A program made the translations under genes and the position numbers. Under the pieces are notes generated by a model. It worked only from the letters and a program-made list of their open reading frames with translations, searched no databases and was not told the DNA's origin. Shown here piece by piece: positions 48,901 through 60,900 of a DNA stretch of 64,000 nt (positions are counted from its first letter, which is position 1; each line of letters begins with the position of its first letter). Source of the DNA: Melieria omissa (Eukaryota > Arthropoda > Insecta > Diptera > Ulidiidae); contig OZ020269.1 of the NCBI GenBank assembly GCA_963971225.1, forward strand, positions 92,938,865 to 93,002,864. The letters are read 5' to 3'.

Positions 48901-51900
48901 ACAATAAATGTGGGGAAAATTCAATTGCAGTGGCGCAATATTGATTTGTGTGTATGAGATTGTGTGGTAGGAGCAGACGAAGACGGCATATGATCATTTA
49001 AGAAACTTTCGTTTTCGTACAAACGCTTCAATTTGCTTGGAGCTGGACGCATGAACGGATGAATGCACTTTGGCAGTTTCGACTGGAACCCACCCCAGGC
49101 TGAAAGGGAGGAAGGTAGCTGGCACCTACACTAACTAACTAGCAATAGCCAAACACCGGCCGAGGAAAACGCTGGAAACAGCTGCAGGGGACTGGGACTC
49201 GCTAAATATGGGACAAGACAGAACTAAATCTAGGAGGAGTTGATATCGGGGGTTAATGTAGCTAAGAAAGCATACTATAAGGTAGAACGATATAATAATT
49301 ACAAAAAAACGGGTTTAGCTTTTAGCCGCTTTCAACAACATTTTGTGTGAAACTTACAGTAAAAGGAAATCATAAACAACAAAAAAAAATTCAAAACGGA
49401 AAATGCAAGAAAACATGCTTGAAACGCAACCAAACAAGAAATTAAGAAGGGGGTAAATATACAAAAAAACAGTAGTACAACAAATGAAACATTGGACGCG
49501 CTCTATTTGCTGTTGTTTCTGTTGTTTAGGCAGCAGCGGCAGCAGAAGCGGCGACGGCGACGATGGGCTGCGCGGCTGCGAGTTGCCACACTCAACGCGC
49601 GCACACACACACACAACACGTGACGACATCGATCCCAGCAACACTTACCTGGAGAAGTCAATACCGGAAGGGAGATGGAACTTGTAGAGCAAGTGGAATG
49701 TAAATTTGAAGGAAAAGAAGGTGTGATGGATTGATGAGACTTTTGATTTATGAATGAAGAGTTATGAATAAGAGATATGTGGAAAGTGTTGGAGGGATAA
49801 ACGAGATGAAAAATAAACTTTTAAGGATAGAAGTTTAAAAAGAGAGTTCAAAGAAGAACCAATTCGAGAGAGATAGAGGGATAATGAAAAAAATTTGGGC
49901 CTAAATGGAAAGCAATCCATGTGGTGCACATAAAATGCAAATTTAGCCTTTTCAGTGATTTTTGTAAGAGCAAAATTGATGAAGAATTCAAATTTTGTTT
50001 GAAGAAAATTTTAATTTGTGAGAAAATAGAATTACGAAAGAATTCGAAAAAGGTGTTTGAAAACTTAATACTTTTGAAAAAGATTTGACTTTTAATCTAT
50101 GATTCGAGCAAATTTTTTAAAAATGTTTTTTCGAACACAAATTAAATATGTGGAAGTCATTGAGGAAAAGTTTTTAAACAAGGAAAATTTGACAATCATT
50201 AATTTTTGTCTGAAGTTCTAAAGATCTTAGAAGTTATTGGGAAAGATGTTTAAATAAAACAAATTTTCTGAAATTTTTACTTTTTGGAACCATTTGATTG
50301 ATTATTGCTTTTTTAAAAAGATGTTGTTTTCAATGATTTAAGAAAATTAAAAAAAGCGTTTTGAAACACAGATTGAATATCTTTGAACAGGTTTTGAATA
50401 GGTTTTGAAATAGGAATCAATTTAAAAAAAAAAAAAATTTTTAATTTTCAACTATTTCTTTGGGTTTTGAATAGGTTTTGAAACAAATAGGAATGTTTAA
50501 AAAAAATGTTTAATTTTCAACTATTTCTTTTTATTTTAGTTTTGATTTTTATATTTTTAGAAATATTTTAAAAATTATTACTTTCAACAATTATTTGATT
50601 TTCTATTAATTGAAAGTTTTTGGAACAAATATTCAATATGTGGAAGTCATTTTAAATAAAGAAAATTTTTCAGCTTTTTATTTTTTGAGAAATTTCAGTA
50701 AAAGTAATTCATTTTCAAAAAGATTTGGTCTTAAATCAATGATTTAAAAAAAATTTTTACAAAATTTTTAGGACAAATAAAACATTTGATTTTGAAATAA
50801 TTACAAGTTTTTCGAACCAATATTTAATATGTGGAAGTCATTGGAAGAGGTTTTTAAATAAAGAAATTTTTTCAGCTAAATATTTTTTGAGAAAATTTCA
50901 GAAAAAGTATTCCTTTTCAAAAAGATTTGGTCTTAAATCAATGATTTAAAAAAATGTTTACAAAATTTTTGGGACAACTTAAACATTTGATTTTGAATTA
51001 CAAGTTTTTCGAACAAATATTTAATATGTGGAAGTCATTGGAAGAGGTTTTTAAATAAAGAAATTTTTTCAGCTAAATATTTTTTGAGAAAATTTCAGAA
51101 AAAGTATTCCTTTTCAAAAAGATTTGATCTTAAATCAATGATTTAAAAAATTTTGAAAAAATTATTGGGACAAATTAAACATTTGATTTTCAATTAATTG
51201 AAAGTTTTTGAAACAAATAAGTATTCAATATGTGGAAGTCATTGGAAAAGGTTTTTCAATAAGACAATTTTGCAGCTTTTTATTTTTTTGAGAAATTTCT
51301 GAAAAATTATTCTTTTTCAAAAAATTTGATCTTAAATCAATAACTTAAAAAAAATTTTTGATTTAAAAAAAAATTTGGGACACAAATTAAATATGTGGAA
51401 GTTATTGGGATAAGTTTGAAAAAACTTAATTAAATTTTTTCTTTCCAATTTTTCTTTTGAAGTTTTGAAGTTTTTTAAAGTTTTTGGGAACAATTTTAAG
51501 TTTTTGAGAAATATTTCGGCATCTGTAATTTAAAAAAAAAAATTTTTTTGAAAATAAATTTTGTAAAAAAAGTTTTGTTGAAAGTTTTATGCAATCAAAA
51601 TTGAAAATTTTAAGGAATACTTGAAGAAAATTTAACAATTTTTTCTTGAAATTGGTGTTTTTGAGAAATATTTGGAAACCTATTGAACCTATTTGAAAAC
51701 AAATTATTTAAGAAAAGTTTTTTTGATAGTTGTATGCAATCAAAGTTGAAAATCTGAAGGAGGATTTGAGGAAAACTTAATAATTTTTTCTTGAAATTGA
51801 TGTTTTTGAGAAATATTTGGACACCTATATTTTTTAAAAATTTTTTTTTTAAATAAATTATTTAAGAAAAGTTTTATTGAAAGTTTTATGCAATAAAAAT

Positions 51901-54900
51901 TTAAAATGTGAAGAAGTATTTGAAGAAATTTAAACAATTTTTTCTTGAAATTTCTTAAAAACATATTTGGACATCTATATTTCTATTTAATTTTTTTTTT
52001 TTTTTTTTTTACATAAATTATTTAAGAAAAGTTTTGTTGAAACTTGAAGTTGAATAAAAATTGAAGGATTGTGAAGGATTCTTTTTTTTTAATTTGTGTT
52101 CTTGTTTTGAAAAATTTATTTACTTTAATTATTAGATTTAGTTTTAAATCAATGATTTTTAAACGTTTTTGTTTAAAGTTTCATGGAACAAAAATGAAAT
52201 GTGTGGCAGTTATGTGAAAAATTTTTGAACTGAATGAAATTATAAAAGTTTTTCAAGTTAAACTTTTTGTTTTTTAGGAAAAAATATTGGAAACATATTA
52301 AATTTATTTTTACTTGAAAAACAAGTTCGAGTATAATTGAGTTGTATCCAAAATTTTATATAGAAGAAGAAATATTCTCACAGAATTTCTTGAAAATATG
52401 ATTTTTCAATGCAAAAAAAAAAGAAAACCATAGTAAAAGTAGAAAGAGAAGATTGAAGATGTTGATTGGTAGTTTCTTTGTTATTTTTTTCGATAGTTTG
52501 TGTTGGCGCATTTCATGATTGAACTTCGAATGGCTTCTTTTTGGTTTTGATTTGCGTTTATTATTTACCTTTATGATTGGACCTTGTCCGCTCATGTAGG
52601 GCGGCAAGTTGCCATTTTGTGCGGCATTCGGGGTGGAGCGACGTGGTGTGAACGCGGCCATGCTCTGCGATACTCCATCGGCCAAGATAAATTGCTCGCG
52701 CAATTCAATGTTTGTACGTCCCTTGGCTGTGGCCAGTGTACGGTTTGGAGCGGCAGTTGAGCGAATTAGCATTATGATGAGCATTGGCAATGGATTTTGG
52801 CATTGTTTTTGGTTTTGGCAATTTATGGCAATTTGGCAGGCAACAACATATTTTCGATTACGATACATTTAAAGAACAACAATTTCGGTTTTAGTTTTGG
52901 TTAATTCAATTTAAAGTTGATGGTGTTTTTCATAAAGAAAATTTTGTTTTTTTGTTTTTTGTTTGTTTGTTGATTGGCAGTAGCGATGACAGTGTGGCAA
53001 TACACAACGCAAGCGATATTTGTTTTACAGTTGAGCATTTCAAACACATTTTGGCAATAGCAGCGGTGTTGTGGCATTTGGCACGTTGTTCACGTTGAAG
53101 GTGGTGTTGGTTTCATTGTTTTTATTTTTTTGTTTCATACCATTTATTTTTGTTTTTTATTTGTTGGTATTTTTCAGGTACGAGCAAATATTAGAAAAAA
53201 TACAGAAAAATTGAAAATAAAAAAGAAAGAAAAAAGACAAAAATATATTAAGTAAATAAACAAAGAAGTAGGAAGTGGCAATTCAAGGCAAAAAGCAGCG
53301 ACTTAAAGACAACAAAACAAAAATTCGTAGTGGTGGCTGACGTATGAAGCGGCAAGTTTAACAATAAATGATTTATACTCGAATTAGCAGCTACAGTCTA
53401 AATTAACTAAAACAAACTAAGAGAAAACGAATATGAGCGAACACTATTGAAAAGGACAAACTAATGATTAATAGAGTTAAAGTAGATAAAATAGAGAGCG
53501 AAGGAGTAGGCATGCAGGTTTTTGTTGTAGAAGACACCACAACTGAGCCACAGCAATGCGGCAGGTGTGGTACTTTAGTGGAAGTTTAACAGTTATGCCC
53601 GCAAAAAGGACGCGCAAAATTAAAACAAAAGCATGAAACCAGACAAAAAAAAGGTGAGGCGAAAGCATTTTCATGGACTTGGCGATGGCGATTAGCAGGT
53701 GGGACAAGCGAACGAACGAACGAGCGATTATTGCAGCAGTTGTTGTTTATTTCAGTCCTCCTACTGAAACTACTATCCCCAGTATTAGAAGCGCCAGGAG
53801 CGCTGGGTTAATCGTATTAGGACTTAAAACGAATATGGTATGTAAGCACAATGTTGGGGGACGTGTGGAGTTGGTATTGTTTGAAGAGTTGGTACGAAAG
53901 ATATGCCAAATGGGTTAAAATTTGTTAAAACGATTGTTTGGAATTTTCTGTTTACTCATTGAACGTTGTTAATATGAGGCATTATTCAAATATCCATTCA
54001 ATGAAGTCAATATTATCATTGACATCTAATAGATTTATGATTTTAGCAACAGTTATGTTGTTGGTTTTGTTTGTTAAATGACCATTTCCGTTTTTCTATC
54101 ACACTCCTAATAGATATTATTTAATATTATTAAGATATCTTTTAGTTTAAAATAGTCTTCAAAGAGCAGGTTAAATGATGTAGAACCTTAGGTACAAGTT
54201 AACAATTGGCGTAGTCTTAGTTTGAGTAGTAGTTGTGAGCAATTACATTACAGTAATGGTGGATAATGACAGTTGATGAGCTACATGTAATTATAGACGT
54301 TATCAGCTGTCAAATTACACATCAAACTAAACTAAAATAGTGGCCAAAAATGTATATAAATATATGAAGATAATGTAAACGGTGTTTAACACATGATTTT
54401 AGATGACAACAAAGTCATTGTTTGTGTTGGTGTTGATGGCGATACTAAATACTAGTTACATGAATTCTGGTTACGTGTATGTTCACTCCCAAACTGGGAC
54501 AAAAGACTAATGACAGTTAGTTTCGGGTGTGTGGATGTGGGGTGTATTATGAAACGCATAAAATATACTTAAAAATGCTTAATATTTATTTTATGTTAGT
54601 GGCCAATACTGGTGATGGAATCAAAACTTCACTTAAAGTATAACAACTTGAGCGTAGTGCATACAGAATGTTAAAACAAAACGCAAAACACAAAACTTAC
54701 CGCGACATGGATCGTTCTTTTGCAGGAATTCATCGAGTGCTACCCAGCCGCCGCCTACGCGCACCATTACAGTGCTGCGCAGAATGCGCACCAGACGCAA
54801 TTTTTGTGAATCACCAAACTATAAAACGACAGTAAAACAATCAAATTAAAGTGCTTTCTAGGTACTTGGGATCTCATTGTACTCACTCTGTATTTGCCTT

Positions 54901-57900
54901 CGCCTACTTGGAATACACGGAACTTTTGACGACATGTGCAAAGCATTACCAGCCGTTTGACTTCATCGTGTATCTTATCGGATTCGTTGGCCGGTTTGCG
55001 TTCTTGCCAATCGGGACGGAGTGCAGCAATGAATTCTTGCCAATCGATAAGTCCCTCGCCATTGCGATCGAACAAATCGGCAACGGCGCCCATTTCCATG
55101 CGAGAGGTGTCGAATTCTATAGCAAAATTTAGAACAAGTTATTATTTGTATATACAGTTTAGGTATGAAAGGAGTTTAATTTAAAAATATATGAATGGAG
55201 AATGTCAAATAGGTAAATTTAAAAAAAAATTAAAACAATAGCAATGAAATAAAACAAATAAATAAATAACATATAATTAAAAAAATAAAATAAAACACAA
55301 TAAAATAAAATAAAATGAAATAAAATAAAATAAAATTAAATTAAATTAAATAACATAAAATAAAATAAAATAAACTAAAATAAAATAAAATAAAATAAAA
55401 TAACAAAACAAAATAACTAAAACTAAAATAAAACTAACTAAAATAACATAATATATAAAATAAAATTCATTTATTAAACAAAATTCAATTAAAAAATCAA
55501 AATTAATTAATAAACAAAAATAAAACAAAATTAAATAAAATAGATTAAATTGAATAAAAAAAATTAACTAAAATTAAGTAAAATAAAATCAAATTAAATA
55601 AAACAAAATAAAATAAAATATAATAAAATAAAATAAAATAAAATAAAATAAAATAAAATAAAATAAAATAAAATAAAATACAATAAAATAAAATAAAATA
55701 GAATAAAGTAAAATAAAATAAAACAAAAAAAAAACTAAAATAAAATAAAATAAATTATAATAAAATAAAGTAAATAATTAAATAAACAGAATAAATAAAA
55801 TATATAAAATAAAATACAATAAAATAAAATAAATAAAAACAAAAAAATAAAATAAAATAAAATAAAATAAAATAAAGTAACGTAACATAAAATTAAATAA
55901 CATAAAATAAAATAAATCAGAATAAACAAATAAAATAAATTAGAATCAAATAAAATGAAATAAAATAAAATAAAATAAAATAAAATAAAATAAAATAAAA
56001 TAAAAAAACAAAATAAATAAAATATGTAAAATAAAATACAATAAAATCAAATAAATAAAACCAAAAAAGTAAAATAAAATAAATAAACACAAAAAATAAA
56101 ATAGGATAAATTGAAATAAAATAAAATAAAATAAAATAAAATAAAATAAAATAAAATGAAATAAAATGAAATTAAATGAAATTAAATGAAATAAAATAAA
56201 ATAAAATAAAATAAAAAAATAAATAAATTAAAATAAATTAAAAAAATAAACTAAATAAAACAAAATTAAATTTAACAAAAATTAAAATTAAATTAAATAA
56301 AGCAAAATAAAATAAAAAATATTAATAATAAAATACTAAAAATTACAAATAAATATGAAATTAAATAAATAAATACTTACAAAACTAATAAATTCAGTTA
56401 AAAACAAATTCAATTCAATAAATAAATACGAAAATAAAAAAAATTAAATTAAATTAAATTAAAAAAGCAATGCAAATAAAGTTTCCAACGCACTGGTATT
56501 CAATATGCCATCGATGAATTCGCCACGTGGTATCAACCCATTGTTGTCCTTATCCATTTTGCGGAACAGATCGGTCAAACGTGACTTCTTGTGGTTCATG
56601 TACTTAAGGAACTACAAAGCAACAAACAAATTGTCATAAAATATTAAAAATAAACTAATACAAAGCGCTGCTTCACTCACTCTCTTTCTCCAGTCGTCCC
56701 AGCTAAAGTTGCGCACGCGCTCCACATCGCGCAAGTACATCAAATGTTCATGCAGACGACGTTGACGCTCCCAGGACAGCATCCAGACATGACGCCACTT
56801 GTCCCAGAGCAGTTTGGCGCGCGGCGAACGGAATTCAATTTCGGCAGCCATGGAACTAGGAAAAGTGCAAAGTAAACGCTTAGTATGCAAGTAACTTTAC
56901 GAGACAATGGAAAACTTGAACATTTGCTATGGAGTAAAGTTCATATATTTAAACATTTTTATTTTTTTGTTTTATTACAAAAAAATGCACAACGAGCATA
57001 AACGCACTAAAACATGCGCTTGCAGACATTTAACGAGTAACAGAGACACGCATACCAACAACAAATCATAGCTTACCTGGGCGAGAAGCGCGGACCGTAG
57101 TGTGGCAAGCGATCCCTGTCGGGCGTATCACGGCTTGGTGTCACACGACTACATGCGCGCGAATGGCAGCAAAATGTCAAATGCATTAAACGAATTTTTT
57201 AATTTTTTTTTATTGTTGTTGTTTCAAAACATACAAAATCATTGCACAACAACGAATAATGTTTGAACGAATTTGCATGAATTTTGAATTGATTTTAATT
57301 TCGTTTAGTTTTTTTTTTACACAAGAATAAGCGCGCATATGCAAAATGAAAAGAGACAAAACAAAGAAAAGCAATAAATAACATGAAATAAACAAGAGAA
57401 CACACAATAACATATAAACAACAGTTTTAAACAATGATACATAGGGAAATAAATCAACACAAATACAAACACACAATGAGGTAAAGTTTTGCTTAAAGCT
57501 ACTGAATTCTTAAATTATGTTTAGGGAAGGTTTTCAATATTTGAATTGGGAAAAAGACTAAAAATACCATAGTATTCATTTAAACGCTATGGTAGTGCAG
57601 CCTTTCAGAGGCTCTAGGTTCGATTCTTAGGTCGGGTTGGTTGATCTACCTCAACAGCTTTTGAAGAACCACATAAAATCGCTCTTGGTAGGTAATGATA
57701 CAACCTCCAAGTGGCAAAGGAAAACTGCCAAACATCGTTCAAACCCGTCGTTTAACTTGAGGTCACTTCCTCCTTTTCCCGATTCGTTTGAAATGTGTGT
57801 TATAGCCGATGTTGAAAAACTTTGTTTCATACACATTTCAAACAGGTGAAATTGAGGTGTCACAACGAGCCATGTGGGGCCTGTGTGTAAAGCCACCCAA

Positions 57901-60900
57901 TCTAACCCAGTCTGGCCGTTCTGTCCAAGAGGCGAAGACCAAAGCTGACCTGTTCTGTCACAAGACAAGAATAAAAATGCATTGGCGACCCCACTTCAAC
58001 AATTTGTACGACTCAAAGTCGATTAATTAGGTTGTAAAGCTTTTAAATGGCACAAATAGTGGGTGCCGCAACTTTTTAGGTAATATTCTGGAATTCATGC
58101 AACGCTCAAAACGACTAAGGCTCTCCAAAGAAATTAAAGTAAGTAACATTTCTTGCTGGCATCAATTTGTCTCTTACGCAACCTATCTCTCCTTAGGCTA
58201 TCTCCCAGATAATGTGCATCGATCTAGCTTTTGACTATGTAACCCAATAAGGCATCAACCAACTTATTTCCCTAACTTTCAACAAAACTACAAAATGGAT
58301 GGAAATTGTTTACTGACACATTTAATCTCTTAATTTAACCAGATTTTTGCCTCTTTAATATTTTACCAGATCAATACAAAAACTGATCAAAAACCTAAGA
58401 ATTAATGTATAAAAATGCAATCTACGTTATGGCATGACAAAAAAATTTGAATGGCAAAACATGCAAAAGTGTTTCACCCATAGGACAAAACAAAAAAGGA
58501 GCAGCAAGACAAACAAAACAACAAAAATCTACAAGGACATAAAAATGCTCATAACGAGCAGAGACAAACAGTCAATCGACAATTACGCACTCACATCATA
58601 TACAACAAATACTTAATAAAAAGAATGTAAAACAATAAATTAGGCAATTGAAACTCACCTCGTTTTGCGTGCATTGAGTCCTTGGTCACGAGAGCCCTTG
58701 AAGCTGTTGGCCGTACGCAGAAAAGAGAAGCAGAGAAAAGTACAAAAATTAAAAACCAAACTCAGTGCAAACATGCACAACGTTGATGCATTGGCTCAAT
58801 GCAGATTAACACATTAACAAAGGCAAACGATAAGCAACTATGTGAATGTGGTAAGCAGGAGGGAAATGAATGAGCTGAATATGAACCAAGAATGCCAACT
58901 AATTATCTCAAATGAAGTTAAGGTTCGGTTAGGTTAGAGTGGCAGCTTAAAGAGCTCACGTAGGCCATTTGCGACCCGTTGTGATAAATGTAGCTAACAA
59001 TTTTGAATTTTATTGTAAGGCAGAAGTAAGTAAATGAGCGAGTTGTTTAATGAAAGTTCAATGCGCTACTAAAAATTATTCATTGTTTGTGGCTGAGTTT
59101 GAAACGACAAAATTTTAGTAGCATGGACCTACTGAAATTGATTTTTATTGATTAAATTCAAGTTGCTGCAGAGTTGCTGGAAATGAGTATTGTTAGAGAT
59201 CCATTCCCAAGATGATTTCAAAATCTATCATCCAAACATTATGGGTTCTATGGGTCATTATGGGTTCTAGTAAAATCTTCTACTGTTAACAGCAATCAAA
59301 TTAATAGGCAAACAAAAAACTACTGAACTATTAGCACTTTGTATTAGCTTTAGAAACTATGAATGGACAACAGTGTTTCATTATTCCATCATTTTTGTTT
59401 CCGTTTCAGTTAATGTTTACTTGATGAGGTGTGAAATTTGTCTGATTGCTAGTGTAGGTATTGTTGTTGTTGTTATGCAAATGGTAGTAAAGCATTTTGA
59501 AAGCAATTGGCGTTTTGAATGCAAACGAATGGCAGCACTAAGTTGTTGTTGTTTTCTGTTGGTAGCTATGCAACGAACCTTTGTCGTCTGAGGGCACCAT
59601 CGGGCGATTGTTCACGTAGATCATGACTTGAGCCACGACTACACAGCGTTTACAATGCAATGCATGTGGAGTGTTTGTGTGGAAATAGATATCCATAGGG
59701 AAGTAAAATACGGGTGCGAAGAGTTTTCAAATGGCATAAAGATAAAATAAATAAAATAAAGTATAGAAATCAATACAAGCAAGTATACATTTTCAAAATT
59801 AAAAACCAAAGAAAACACTCTCAGTGACTAAAAATAGATAAAAGAGAAAATAAAAATATACAAAAGTAGAAGACGAAACGAAAATTGCACAATACACAAA
59901 AGGAAAATCGAATTGCAGTTCATAGTTAAAGACGACTTCAGCCAAGCCTGCTGTGTTCGAACATGCAATTTCACGTGTTGTTTGCATACTACGGGGTCGC
60001 TATGCTGCGCCGCGTTCATGCTTCAAGTGGCCACCTGCAATTTAGACGTGCTCGCCTTGGCGTCAGCTACTTACACTGGCGTCTTGCCGCTGCGCGATAC
60101 GCTGCGACGTGCTCCTGGCGGCAATTGTTTCGGCTTGCAGGCACGATCCACCTCAGCATTGCGGCGTCCCGTGTTCTCCATGAATTCCTTGTGATCCTCG
60201 ATGAGTTTTTCCAATGGCGGTATCTCATCCGGCAAGGTTTCGCGCTCCAGATCTGCAAAATAATCACATTAGACTCCCAATAGCCACAGGCACATTAGCG
60301 TTACTTACTCAACAGCGTCGCTTCTAGACCACTCAGCCATGCCAGCAGCTCCTCAATGGTGTCGTCCAAATCTTTGAGCGACTGCAGATGCTGTTCCAGC
60401 TTCGCTTCGCGGTTAATGGCCCATTGCGACACCTCCTCCCATCGCTGCTGTATGATCGACAACCAATTCTTAATGATCGGTATGGCATCGGGATAGGCCT
60501 TGTTGATGATGTCCTCTGCAAACGCAAACGTATCGATCTTTTGCCGTTCGCGCTGTCGCAAGTCGTTCATAAAGTCCGTGTGCATTTCCGACATCTCACG
60601 CGAGATCTTCTCATCGTCAGGCGCATTCTTGGCGTAGCGCATTTTGTGCTCGGCATGGTCGAGGTAGTCAAACAGCGCCTGTATGCTGCCATTCAACTTT
60701 TCGGCATCCTTCAGCGCATGCTGTAGGCGCTCACCACGTTTTGCCGTGGCGCCCTTCACCTCATCCCAGATGGCCTGCAGCTCGTCCAGCTGTCGTCCCA
60801 CATTCGGATTGTTGCCTGAGCGTTCCAAATCACGACCGGTCTTAAGCACACCCTGCATCTGGCCGGCACGCTTTTGCAGATCATGTTCAATATGCTTGTG

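Noticed and set aside
52356..52568. Read-through extension of shot exon 12
   Set aside because: Lys-rich and then hydrophobic, AT-rich, preceded by a usable donor; looks like intron.
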